Positions 34,852-43,231 of a stretch of 64,000 bases of DNA are shown here, in pieces; position 1 is the stretch's first letter; every line of letters starts with the position of its first letter. A program made the position numbers and the translations under genes. The stretch covers positions 2,750,001 through 2,814,000 of the forward strand of contig NZ_CP015423.1 of the NCBI RefSeq assembly GCF_001719045.1. The letters run 5' to 3'. The notes beneath the pieces are model-generated. The model did not search any database and was not told where the DNA came from. It saw only the letters and a list, made by a program, of their open reading frames with translations. The stretch is from Paenibacillus polymyxa. GTDB taxonomy: Bacteria; Bacillota; Bacilli; Paenibacillales; Paenibacillaceae.

Positions 34852-35412
34852 TTACTCCGCTGCTTCCACCAGCCATGCTTGCATAGCCGGAGACTCCGCC
34901 CGATTCAAACGTAAGGCGATTTCGGTATTGATCTCATCCGGCGGCATGACCTCGACAAGGACGCATACAGCCTCTCGCGGTTGATTCAAGGCAAACATGC
35001 CTTCATCATCGAGCATTTGCATCGCCAGCTCCATGGCCTTCAGCCTCGAATCAAATTCACGATTCCATTCGTCAGCTTCAAGCTCCGCAATAGAAGGACG
35101 CCTCATAAACAATTGTTTAACATCATCGAAGTCCTCATCCCTGAAACAACAATAGGGTGAATCGGCATAGGACCATTTGATGAGTTCCGCAATCGTTGAC
35201 CCCGGCATGTCACTTTCTTCTCTTTGCCTGGCCGCTTCCCTCTCCAAGGCCTCCCATGACCAGGCGGAGATGCTTGGCGCATGTCCCTCTCCAGTAGTAA
35301 ATAGCGTGCAGTAATAGTAACGTTCGCCATTTTCAAAAAGAGTGCGAAAGGACGTCCTAGCCACATCGGCAATCTCTGCCGCCAGCGCCTCTATTCCTTG
35401 CGTCGGTTTCAT
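34852..35412 (-). CDS. DUF4303-like protein
   Basis: The 186 residues begin with a helix and the strand ERYYYCTLFTTGEGHAPSIS, followed by AELIKWSYADSPYCCF, a pattern of the DUF4303 family. Such proteins are often found near SUKH/SMI1 proteins, and one lies 1.4 kb away here. The function is not known. The start follows AAGGGGCGAATGTC. Confidence 0.65.
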   Translation of the reverse strand: MKPTQGIEALAAEIADVARTSFRTLFENGERYYYCTLFTTGEGHAPSISAWSWEALEREAARQREESDMPGSTIAELIKWSYADSPYCCFRDEDFDDVKQLFMRRPSIAELEADEWNREFDSRLKAMELAMQMLDDEGMFALNQPREAVCVLVEVMPPDEINTEIALRLNRAESPAMQAWLVEAAE

Positions 35413-35533
35413 GACATTCGCCCCTTAGCCCTATAAAATATATATCTTATTTCCATTATAAAAATTGTTTGTCCTAAATCCACCTACTTTCTACCTGAAT
35501 CCTGGAAATATGGGCGATTCACTCCCTCATGAT

Positions 35534-35582
35534 AAAAGAGGATGTCTCTCCGTTATTTTCCGGCTTTGAGACACCCTCTTTT
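35534..35582. terminator. Terminator between tet-like gene and DUF4303 gene
   Basis: A 15-base stem AAAAGAGG-A-TGTCTC pairs with GAGACA-C-CCTCTTTT with one mismatch, about 100 bases beyond the tet-like stop. Confidence 0.65.
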
Positions 35583-35679
35583 GAACTATTTTGCATTCAC
35601 TACAACATTTTTACCATCACTTGAGGTATGGTTTTTTGCTCTCCTACCTGGAGTTTCATCTCCATTAGAGCAAGCTCAT

Positions 35680-37644
35680 TCAAGGTTCTAATTCAAGGTG
35701 CATCTTGGCTTCCGCCTCATCCCATGGCACCGAGTAACCCGCCCCCTTGGCGCAAAAGATGGAGGAGGATGTATACAGTGGGTCTGCCCCTTTGCGGTAG
35801 CCCATCCGCTCTATGACTTCCTCCATATTATGGCAGCGGTCGTAGCCGCTGAACACGCAGCGGATACTGCCTCGTCCATGCGTAAAGGATGCAAATTCGG
35901 CACTGTAGTTCATGAAAGTCGACACGGGCACCCTGCCCGTGACCACCGCTTGCGTTCCGGTTGTCTGCGGCGGATTAAAAATACCTGAAGCACGTTGAAT
36001 ATCAGACAGTACCCTGCCCATTTCATCAATAGCGACCTTGATTTTGAAATCGTTATAGGGCTCCAGCAGCACGTTGTCCGCCTTCTCCAGGCCCTGTCGT
36101 AGTGCTCGAAAGGCAGCCTCACGAAAATCGCCACCATGGGTATGTTCTTTATGCGCGCGACCCCTCAGTAGCGTAATGTTCACGTCGGTGACCGGCATGC
36201 CGGTCAGCAGTCCGTGATGCTCCCGTTCATAGAGATGATTCCGAATCAGATTCTGATAGCTGACATTCAGATCATCGGCATGACACCTGCTATCGAACAG
36301 GATGCCATTGCCCCTTTCTCCCGGTTCAATCAGCAAATGCACTTCCGCATAATGCCTTAGCGGTTCGAAGTGGCCGTACCCTTTCACAGCCGATTGAATC
36401 GTTTCCTTATACAAGATTTCCGGCTGTCCAAAAGAGATAGCAAAGCCAAACCGCTCTTTAACAAGCTGCTCCAGCACTTCCAGTTGAATCAATCCCATGA
36501 CGCGGATAGAAATCTCCTGCAATTTCTCATCCCAAACGACGTTCAGTGACGGCTCCTCCGCCTCCAGCATGCGAAAAGCACCGAGCACCTTCTGTACATG
36601 TATCGAATTGTCGAATACTACCTTCGATTGTAACGTCGGTTCCGACTCGTAAGCTAACTTGTCCGATATCGACCCCAGGCCTTGTCCAGCCCCGGCGGCG
36701 GACAATCCAGCAACCGCAAATAAATCGCCGGCTTCCACTTGTTCCACCGACTGCGATTTAAGGCCGTTAAACATGAAGAGCCGCGTAACTTTTTCGTCAT
36801 ATTGAACCCCGCCGCTCTCGTAACTAAGCTGTTCTCTCACCTTCAGCCGACCATCCAGCGCCTTAATGAACGTGAGTCTCGCTCCGCCTGCATCGTGCCG
36901 AATTTTATAAACCCGCCCCTGGAACGAAGCATTCTCGTCATAAGTGGTTGTCGTCAACAGATGCAGCTGATCCAGAAATTCAATGACGCCTGTATCCTGA
37001 AGCGCAGAGCCGCAAGCACAGGGGAAGAGAAGACCCGCCGCTATCATCCTCTGCAAAGCCTCCAGCCAGAAGCCCGAATCCTCTCTCCCCTCCAGGAATG
37101 CTTCCAGCAAGGCTTCGTCCCGCTCCGCCATGGCCTCCCGCAGTGGCTCGCCGACTATGCCGTCAGCGAAGCTCTGTGTAATGCAGCATACTTCCCCCGT
37201 CAACTGCTGACGGATATCCGCCTCGGTTCTGCCTACATCCGCGCCGATCCGATCCGTCTTGTTGATAAAGAAGAACGTCGGAATCCGATGCTTGCGCAGC
37301 AGCTGCCAGACCGTCTCCGTATGGCCCTGGACACCTTCAACTGCACTTACAATCAGGATGGCATAATCAATGACCTGAACCGCCCGCTCCATCTCCGGGG
37401 AGAAATCGACGTGTCCGGGCGTGTCTATTAAATAATAGCTATCTCCTTTATATTCTATTACCGCCTGATCTGCGAATACCGTAATGCCCCTTGCCCGCTC
37501 GATGTCGTGGCTGTCCAGAAACGCATCCTGATGATCCACCCGCCCCCGCGACCGGATACTGTTCGTATGGTACAGCAGCTGTTCCGCAAAAGTTGTCTTA
37601 CCTGCATCCACATGGGCGAACAGGCCAATCGTTAGTCGCTTCAT
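35680..37644 (-). CDS. Tet(M)-like ribosomal protection GTPase
   Basis: The 654-residue protein has the EF-G/Tet(M) architecture. GTPase motifs are G1 AHVDAGKTT, G2 ERARGITVF, G3 DTPGHVD and G4 NKTD. Domain IV and V segments (HTHGGDFREAAFRALRQG, and a C-terminal SGYDRCHNMEEV) match tetracycline ribosomal protection proteins rather than EF-G, which is longer and has the Gly-Gly-Val loop. It would displace tetracycline from the 30S subunit. Similar chromosomal copies occur in environmental Bacilli, and resistance is not proven by sequence. The ribosome site (AAGTGGGA) is weak. Confidence 0.85.
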   Translation of the reverse strand: MKRLTIGLFAHVDAGKTTFAEQLLYHTNSIRSRGRVDHQDAFLDSHDIERARGITVFADQAVIEYKGDSYYLIDTPGHVDFSPEMERAVQVIDYAILIVSAVEGVQGHTETVWQLLRKHRIPTFFFINKTDRIGADVGRTEADIRQQLTGEVCCITQSFADGIVGEPLREAMAERDEALLEAFLEGREDSGFWLEALQRMIAAGLLFPCACGSALQDTGVIEFLDQLHLLTTTTYDENASFQGRVYKIRHDAGGARLTFIKALDGRLKVREQLSYESGGVQYDEKVTRLFMFNGLKSQSVEQVEAGDLFAVAGLSAAGAGQGLGSISDKLAYESEPTLQSKVVFDNSIHVQKVLGAFRMLEAEEPSLNVVWDEKLQEISIRVMGLIQLEVLEQLVKERFGFAISFGQPEILYKETIQSAVKGYGHFEPLRHYAEVHLLIEPGERGNGILFDSRCHADDLNVSYQNLIRNHLYEREHHGLLTGMPVTDVNITLLRGRAHKEHTHGGDFREAAFRALRQGLEKADNVLLEPYNDFKIKVAIDEMGRVLSDIQRASGIFNPPQTTGTQAVVTGRVPVSTFMNYSAEFASFTHGRGSIRCVFSGYDRCHNMEEVIERMGYRKGADPLYTSSSIFCAKGAGYSVPWDEAEAKMHLELEP

Positions 37645-38198
37645 AGAATCCCACTTTCAACGCTTCTTGTTAATACTGCTCATTTTATTAAAGCATAGAA
37701 ATCGGGAGAGTGGGTAGGAGTTGGTTTTGAGAGAGGGTCTTTTTTCATAGATAGAAGATAAAAACAACGAGTTACATTTATGTTGAGCGATTTCTCCAGA
37801 TTAAAACATAATTAATATACTATTGCTTGAACGGAATCTTGAAACTGATTTACCGCTTGCATGAAGGAAACTTCCCTTCGAATCTACACCATTTTAATCT
37901 GCATAGTAATTGTAAAAGAAAGACGACAGTCCAACGAAAAAGTCGAAGACTGCCGCTTTTTATAGTCCTGATAAATTCGCAATTTCAAGTTTCGCCCTAC
38001 TTATGATACAGTCACCGTGCTATCTACAACGACTAGATTTGGCTATCCCTTGTGGTGATGGCTTTTTAGACTGACTTCCCAAATGTTCTTTTCATAAATA
38101 ATAGTTAAGATCACTTTTTCTTGAGCATATTCTCATCCCATTCATTAACACAATCAAAGTCCAGAAAAAAGCCGATTAGTACATTTTCTATTGTTAAA
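37645..38198. other. Intergenic region of about 550 bases
   Basis: No supported gene is seen. A terminator-like hairpin ending GACTGCCGCTTTTT lies near 37923-37962. A minus-strand stretch at 37980-38090 reads like degraded coding sequence (SQSKKPSPQGIAKS; VVVDSTVTVS) that faintly recalls transposase tails, but it is too short to call. Confidence 0.35.
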
Positions 38199-38324
38199 TT
38201 AACGATACTTGCCATAATCCTCTGTCGTACATGCCTTATCTAATGCATTGTAATAAGCCAAGTATATTTTGTTAACGAGCACTTCATCTAGTTGTTTCTT
38301 CTTTAAATTAATTTGTTCGAACAT
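38199..38324 (-). CDS. Possible 41-residue small protein
   Basis: The frame starts MFEQINLKKKQLDEVL and ends EDYGKYR. ATG 38324 is 8 bases after GGAG, a good ribosome site. The peptide is helical and charged with Tyr-rich centre (YLAYYNALDKACT). It lies downstream of the TetR gene, in the same direction, 53 bases after its stop. It could instead be the start of a longer gene cut by rearrangement. No family is recognised. Confidence 0.45.
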   Translation of the reverse strand: MFEQINLKKKQLDEVLVNKIYLAYYNALDKACTTEDYGKYR

Positions 38325-38377
38325 GTATTCATCTCCATAGTATTTGTAGATGAATACTTCCGAGTCTTCGTGTCTCG

Positions 38378-38962
38378 TTATTTCTTTTGAATAAAGGAAA
38401 TAATATCAATATATAATGCGGTCATTTCTTGAGGGGTTTTATCTAAACCATTTTGAACCCATTGCTCTATTAATCCTAAAAAAGCAGACGTAATAAAGGA
38501 TAAAAAGTATTCCATTGGCACCTTTAAAGTTGCATTGAAGCTTTCATTTTTCTCTAAATTGAAACGTACTTTTTCTGAAAATGCATCTCTAAATCGAAGG
38601 TGAAAATTCGTTCTGCCATGATCGCTTAAAAATATCTTTAATATTGGCGAATGCATTTTAATAGAGCTAAATAGTGTAGCAGCTAATTCCTCTTGTCCTT
38701 TTTCAAACGTATGAGTAGCTGAATAGTGAGATTGTAATTCATCAATATGATTTCCTAAATCCTCAAACAACTGCTGTTCTATTTGATCTAGCAAATCGAA
38801 TTTATCTTTATAGTGCAAATAAAATGTCCCACGATTAATTTGTGCTGTTTTCGTAATGTCCCCTACCGTAATCGATTCAAATGACTTATTTTCTAAAATT
38901 TGTATAAACGACGTTTGAATGAGCTGTTTTGTTTTTCGATTTTTCTCCGCATAAATGCTCAC
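38378..38962 (-). CDS. TetR/AcrR-family regulator
   Basis: The 194 residues have a TetR helix-turn-helix (about 10-55: ITVGDITKTAQINRGTFYLHY) and a DUF-like C-terminal helical domain (LKVPMEYFLSFITSAFLGL). GTG 38962 follows GGGGGTGA. It is divergent from a membrane protein gene, its likely target, with inverted repeats in between. Low GC and codon use resemble Bacillaceae more than the flanking genes, which suggests transfer. Confidence 0.85.
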   Translation of the reverse strand: MSIYAEKNRKTKQLIQTSFIQILENKSFESITVGDITKTAQINRGTFYLHYKDKFDLLDQIEQQLFEDLGNHIDELQSHYSATHTFEKGQEELAATLFSSIKMHSPILKIFLSDHGRTNFHLRFRDAFSEKVRFNLEKNESFNATLKVPMEYFLSFITSAFLGLIEQWVQNGLDKTPQEMTALYIDIISFIQKK

Positions 38963-38995
38963 AAAAAAGTCACCCCCGCCTTAAAATTCAACAAT

Positions 38996-39061
38996 CTGTT
39001 CAGTTTTGTTCATTGCTTATAGACTCTTAAAAATTATAAGATAAATGCATGCTACTGAACA
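38996..39061. promoter_or_regulatory. Inverted repeats between TetR and its divergent gene
   Basis: CTGTTCAGT (38996-39004) reappears inverted as ACTGAACAA (39053-39061), and a short dyad CAACATGTTG overlaps the second copy. These are plausible operator half-sites for the TetR protein. Confidence 0.4.
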
Positions 39062-39093
39062 ACATGTTGAAAATTGAGAAAGGATGAAATCCA

Positions 39094-40245
39094 TTGAGAT
39101 TATTTAAAGAAAAATTAGCTTGGGCTGCCCCCATCGCTGTTATATTAATTATTGCGCTATTCTCGTTGAACTTATTTGCTCAAGGAGATCCACAAGTAAA
39201 AAATCTACCAGTTGCACTTATTACGAGTGATGAGGGAGATCACGTTGACGCTGTAAAAGCAGCAATCGAACAAATGAGTAAAGATATTGCCGATGAAGAA
39301 CCGATGTTAGCTTTTACAAATGAAAAAGAAGCAGATATTGAAGAATTATTTGCTGGTAAAGAGTATTATGCAGCATTAGTTATTCCCGAAGGTTATAATG
39401 ATGCCGTACAAAATGCCATGACAAGCAACACACCAGCAACCTTAAAAGTATATATTAACCAAGGCTTTAACATGACAGGTGCAAACTTTGCGAAAACTGC
39501 TTTAAATGGTTTAATTACGCAAATTAGCAACCAATATTCAACAAACTTTGTAGCACAAATGGGCGACCAACAAATCGATGCTAATCAAGCATCCGTGCTT
39601 GTACACCCAATTGTTTCTGAAGAAAAAGTATTCAATGCCATCACTACTGCTACAGCAAATGGTAGTGCACCAACATTAATGGCAGTACCTGCTTGGGTAG
39701 GTGCATTAATCGGTGGTTTCATTGTATTCCTAGCATCATCAAGCATTCTTAAAAAGGAAATGTTAACACGTAAACAAACATTCCGCCTAATAGGTGGTCA
39801 AGTTTTATTCGGTCTTATTATTGCCTTATTCTCAGGCTTTACTGTTGCAACACTTGCACAGATGGCTGGTATTAACATGCCAAGCTACTCCTTAGTTGCT
39901 TTCTTTGTATCGTTTGCAGCATTCTGTTTCTTCTTATTAGTATCAGCTATTACTGCATGGATTGGCAAACCAGCCATTACATTATTCATGGTTGTTATGC
40001 TGTTAGGTATGGGTGTTCTAATGACACCACAAGAAATGCTTCCAAGTTTCTTCGTAAACTTCATTCGTCCATGGGTGCCGATTCGCTTTGCTTCTGAGGG
40101 GTTACGTGAAATTTTCTACTTCGGTAGTGGCTTCTACACTGGCCAGTCATTCAACACCATTTTAGGAATTGGGATTGCAGGTTTAGTCATTTTCCTACTG
40201 TCTATTTTTAAACCAGCACCTGCACAAGCAACTAAAGCTGAATAA
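39094..40245 (+). CDS. ABC-2/YhgE-Pip-like membrane protein
   Basis: The 383 residues start with one membrane helix (about 10-30), then a 160-residue external domain (LPVALITSDEGDHVDAVKAA), then five or six helices to the end. This is the topology of the DUF3533/YhgE-Pip group related to ABC-2 permeases. No ATPase partner gene is present. TTG 39094 follows AAAGGATG at 8 bases. Being divergent from a TetR gene suggests efflux of a toxic compound. GC is low, as for the regulator. Confidence 0.75.
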   Translation: MRLFKEKLAWAAPIAVILIIALFSLNLFAQGDPQVKNLPVALITSDEGDHVDAVKAAIEQMSKDIADEEPMLAFTNEKEADIEELFAGKEYYAALVIPEGYNDAVQNAMTSNTPATLKVYINQGFNMTGANFAKTALNGLITQISNQYSTNFVAQMGDQQIDANQASVLVHPIVSEEKVFNAITTATANGSAPTLMAVPAWVGALIGGFIVFLASSSILKKEMLTRKQTFRLIGGQVLFGLIIALFSGFTVATLAQMAGINMPSYSLVAFFVSFAAFCFFLLVSAITAWIGKPAITLFMVVMLLGMGVLMTPQEMLPSFFVNFIRPWVPIRFASEGLREIFYFGSGFYTGQSFNTILGIGIAGLVIFLLSIFKPAPAQATKAE

Positions 40246-40391
40246 AAGGCATTGGCAATCATGTGCACCACCCATATCTAATAGATTCACCGTAATTCCT
40301 CCAATCGGATTTGCCGTTTTGAGCGTCTTACACAACTAAAGCGCGAAAATGGTCATACCCCTGTCAAGTAGACAGAACTAAAAAGACATCT

Positions 40392-41258
40392 TTAAGCAGC
40401 AACCGTTTCTCGGTATTCAATCGGGGAACGGTTGTTTAATTTTTTCTGAAATCTATTTTCATTATAAAATGAAATGTACTCCCGTACGTGTTGTTCTACC
40501 TTCGCTAGGGTTCCGGGTTTCGTTAAATAAATCTTCTCTGTTTTAAGATGGGAAAAGAAGGATTCTATACAAGCATTGTCTAGGCAATTTCCACGCCTTG
40601 AATGGCTCCCAAGCATTCCAAGCCGCTTAAGTTTGCGGTTAAATGGCTTGGAGGTATACTGAAACCCCTGGTCTGAATGGAGAATCACACCCTCCATGTT
40701 CACGTTCTTACTTAGAACGTCTAGCGTCTCGCTGACTAAAGCAAGGTCATTTCGTTCCGAAAGACGCCAAGCCACAATTTCATTGTTAAACAGATCTTGA
40801 ATGACAGAGAGATATACAAACCGCTCTCCAGATCGTATGTATGTAATATCGGTAACCAGCTTGGATAAAGGGGAATCTGCCTGAAATTGTCGATCTAATC
40901 GGTTAGCATTTACCACAGATGCCTGTTTGCCGAAAAAGCGCCGCTTCTTTCGAATGACAGAACGGATTCCCAATTTCTTCATTAGGCGGTACACCTTTTT
41001 GTGGTTGACCAAGATACCTTCTCTACGTAAAGCAACGGTCATACGCAGATAACCAAAATAGGGGTGAATCCGGTGGATCGACAACATACGCGATTCCAGG
41101 AGTTCTTCCTCTTGCTTACGCTGCTGAGTTGTTTGCTGAGTCTTTCTCCATTTATAATATCCTGCCCGAGAAACATGGGCTAATTCAAGTAGCCATTTCA
41201 ACGAATATCGTGTTCGCATTCCCTCAATAATTTCAAACCTTGCTTCTTTCCTCGTCAC
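40392..41258 (-). CDS. IS3-family transposase OrfB
   Basis: The 288 residues have the HTH_21 segment (HPYFGYLRMTVALRREGI) and the DDE integrase core: VTDITYI (first Asp), HSDQGFQYTS (second Asp) and NCLDNACIESFFSHLK (Glu). The C-terminus RSPIEYRE is typical. GTG 41258 overlaps the orfA stop. OrfB is more probably made as an OrfAB fusion by -1 frameshifting at 41282-41288. Confidence 0.9.
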   Translation of the reverse strand: MTRKEARFEIIEGMRTRYSLKWLLELAHVSRAGYYKWRKTQQTTQQRKQEEELLESRMLSIHRIHPYFGYLRMTVALRREGILVNHKKVYRLMKKLGIRSVIRKKRRFFGKQASVVNANRLDRQFQADSPLSKLVTDITYIRSGERFVYLSVIQDLFNNEIVAWRLSERNDLALVSETLDVLSKNVNMEGVILHSDQGFQYTSKPFNRKLKRLGMLGSHSRRGNCLDNACIESFFSHLKTEKIYLTKPGTLAKVEQHVREYISFYNENRFQKKLNNRSPIEYRETVAA

Positions 41259-41590
41259 TCCTTGTGTAGATTTGGATACTGCTTTTTTAAATATTCAATC
41301 TCCGCCCGTAGATACGCCATCTCTTCTTCCATACTGGAAAATTTCGTTTTGGGTCGTCCCTGCCTTGTGGTCGTTGGCTGGAGGTTCTCCCCCGCTCGAT
41401 ATTTCATCACCCAGATTTGCACTTGGGATTTATTACGAATGTCCAATTGTTTCGTCACTTCACGAATACTCATATGTTCTTCGTTCACCAACCGGACTGC
41501 CTCCATCTTCACATCTAAGGAGTATTGCCGGAATGATTGTGTCCTTTTTAGCCATGAAAAATCCCCTCCGTTTAACAAGATTAAGTCCAT
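41255..41590 (-). CDS. IS3-family OrfA (helix-turn-helix protein)
   Basis: The HTH_Tnp_1 domain is visible (FRQYSLDVKMEAVRLVNEE, then IREVTKQLDIRNKSQVQIW) with a C-terminal leucine-zipper-like helix (EEEMAYLRAEIEYLKKQY). The expected OrfA start, ATGGCTAAAAAGG behind GGAGGGG (41568-41545), is out of frame with the rest by one base. Translation must then start at ATG 41590 or another in-frame codon, or the gene is disabled. Confidence 0.75.
   Translation of the reverse strand: MDLILLNGGDFSWLKRTQSFRQYSLDVKMEAVRLVNEEHMSIREVTKQLDIRNKSQVQIWVMKYRAGENLQPTTTRQGRPKTKFSSMEEEMAYLRAEIEYLKKQYPNLHKE
41282..41288 (-). other. A6G programmed frameshift site
   Basis: The heptamer A AAA AAG sits in frame (codons TTA AAA AAG) near the end of orfA. 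After a -1 shift the frame runs without a stop into orfB (reading KKAVSKSTQGVTRKEA). This is the standard way IS3 elements make the OrfAB transposase. Confidence 0.75.
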
Positions 41591-41660
41591 CTTACCAGAT
41601 GTCTTTTTTCTCTTGTCTACTAGAAGGGGATAATACCACATGTGGTTGGCTTTTTCGCAC

Positions 41661-41755
41661 TTATTTATGACATGTTGTTACCCGATTGTCGCCGAACGCC
41701 TCAATCTCGTCATCACGATTAACCTCGATTACACGCAACTCATAAACCGTATCTC
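41661..41755 (-). pseudogene. Coding remnant at the IS3 right flank
   Basis: The minus strand reads DTVYELRVIEVNRDDEIEAF, then GDNRVTTCHK and a stop at 41661-41663. The composition is protein-like, but a stop immediately precedes it and no family is recognised. It borders the IS element and is probably the tail of a disrupted gene. Confidence 0.35.
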
Positions 41756-41787
41756 AGGCTCGATGTATCATTAATAGGGTGAAGTTT

Positions 41788-41822
41788 AAAGGGCACCAAC
41801 GGCGAATTTTTAGGGTGCCCTC
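41788..41822 (-). terminator. Terminator of the polysaccharide deacetylase gene
   Basis: AGGGCACC pairs with GGTGCCCT around a 17-base loop, 63 bases past the stop on the minus strand. Confidence 0.6.
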
Positions 41823-41884
41823 ATTTCAGACCTTGTTATCTATTCATCTTGCACTTTTCCAAAATCGCGGACTTAACATCATCT

Positions 41885-42778
41885 TTAGTAGTTTATCTTT
41901 GCATGTACTAACTTCGAACAGTCAATCCGATCAATCCAGAACTCCCGTTCCTGCGGCACTTCCTTCGATACGGTGGAAAATGCACCCTTGAAACCATTAG
42001 CGACTAGGATTGGCGTTAATTGCTCTCTCATCGCTTTATGGTGAACACCTCCACCAAAAGCAGGAGTGTACCACTCAGGAGAAGACTCTAATACATTCTT
42101 AAGATAGTCCCGGCAAGGCTTAATTTCTCTGTCGTAGAACTGTTGAGGATTTCCACAGTAAGGCTGATGCTTGTGGCAGTGCACCCCTATGGTCATTCCT
42201 TCACGATGCATATGCTTGATTTCCTGCTCCGTCAAATAAAAGTCATCAATGAATTTAGCTCTATCCGGAAACAGGGTGTCAAATACTGACCCCAGAATTT
42301 CAGTTGCTTCTTCTGTTGTTAACTTTACATTCAACATGTACTTGTTATACCTACGCAACCTATCAAGCTCATAAGAATAGATTGTGCTTGCTTCTTCTAT
42401 GCCAGTCGTATCATGCTTCAAACGAATCAGTTCCCAGATTTCCTCATCAGATACAAACGAGAGAACAGTATGCACAAGATGCATCATAGGAACAACACCC
42501 GAAACCAAGGGGCCTGACATCACTGTAAAATAAGCAGGGATGCCTTTGCGCTTCAAGATTTCAAACGCATTGATATATTGATCCTTAGTGCCATCATCGA
42601 AAGTCAAGATACACCATGGTCTTGATCTGGGTATGTCCATCTGATCCAGTGAAATAATATCATATGTCTTGCTTAGCGTATCAATTTGATGTGAGAAATC
42701 CTGAGGTGACAAAGGGAAAATACCTCTCCAGCCATCTCGCTCCCGGATATAATGGTACATTACGGCAACATTATTCAT
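41885..42778 (-). CDS. Polysaccharide deacetylase (carbohydrate esterase 4-like)
   Basis: The NodB-homology core shows the catalytic TFDDGTKDQY (about residues 75-85) and the metal site GVHCHKHQ, near residue 200. There is no signal peptide, so it acts in the cytoplasm, as is usual for deacetylases in sugar-biosynthesis clusters. The start is either ATG 42784 or 42778, both near AAAGGATGG. It should remove an N-acetyl group from a sugar or glycan intermediate. Upstream lies a fragment of another sugar-pathway gene. Confidence 0.8.
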   Translation of the reverse strand: MNNVAVMYHYIRERDGWRGIFPLSPQDFSHQIDTLSKTYDIISLDQMDIPRSRPWCILTFDDGTKDQYINAFEILKRKGIPAYFTVMSGPLVSGVVPMMHLVHTVLSFVSDEEIWELIRLKHDTTGIEEASTIYSYELDRLRRYNKYMLNVKLTTEEATEILGSVFDTLFPDRAKFIDDFYLTEQEIKHMHREGMTIGVHCHKHQPYCGNPQQFYDREIKPCRDYLKNVLESSPEWYTPAFGGGVHHKAMREQLTPILVANGFKGAFSTVSKEVPQEREFWIDRIDCSKLVHAKINY

Positions 42779-42855
42779 AAGCATTCCATCCTTTAGGCAG
42801 CAGCCAAATATTCGATCGGTCCATATCACAATCCGATTTTACAAAGTAAGTATCG

Positions 42856-42984
42856 TCAATAGAGATTGGTGCTCCCTTGTTTTGATGCGTCATTGTCAAC
42901 AAAAGCAATCACTTCAAACTGCTGACTCAACATATAATGGATACACAACCCGCCGTCTCCTGCTCCAAATAATATAGCTTTACT
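42856..42984 (-). pseudogene. N-terminal fragment of a Rossmann sugar-pathway protein
   Basis: The minus strand reads KAILFGAGDGGLCIHYMLSQ, then QFEVIAFVDNDASKQGS and a stop. This is the nucleotide-binding start seen in PglD-type acetyltransferases and similar sugar-modifying proteins (GAGDGG followed by VDND). A stop precedes it in frame and nothing follows, so it is a truncated gene, probably part of the same original cluster as the deacetylase. Confidence 0.5.
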
Positions 42985-43231
42985 CTATCCAACTATCTTT
43001 ACACACCTCATAATAATTTCTGTAATTGATTTCTGTATCTTATATCGGTTATTTTGAACTGTTAATAAAGGTTTTGGTTGCGCCGTCATGAAGTAAATCT
43101 TCTTAATAGTGTATTAAGTTATTAATATGATTTGTCGATAATCACTTATAAAGAAAGAATTCATGTTGAACTTATAAAAAATAGCTGTATTGCTAATTTT
43201 CAAAAATTTCGCAAGGGGATGTAATTGAACT

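Larger units (their letters stand above)
40350..41638 (-). mobile_element. IS3-family insertion sequence (IS150-like)
   Basis: Two overlapping frames (orfA, orfB) lie between imperfect terminal inverted repeats. The ends TGGTCATACCCC and, on the other strand, TGGTATTATCCCC begin with TG as usual. Within 25 bases, 19 match, and both continue through AGTAGACA and AAAAAGACATCT. No target duplication flanks these ends; if the element is taken from the inner CCCC, a 3-base ATA duplication appears. Length about 1.29 kb is normal. Confidence 0.8.

Noticed and set aside
36739..37431. 230-codon plus-strand frame opposite the tet-like gene
   Set aside because: It is a shadow of a GC-rich gene; the minus-strand protein carries all GTPase motifs.
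37980..38090. Transposase remnant
   Set aside because: The protein-like stretches are too short and too weak to assign to any IS family.
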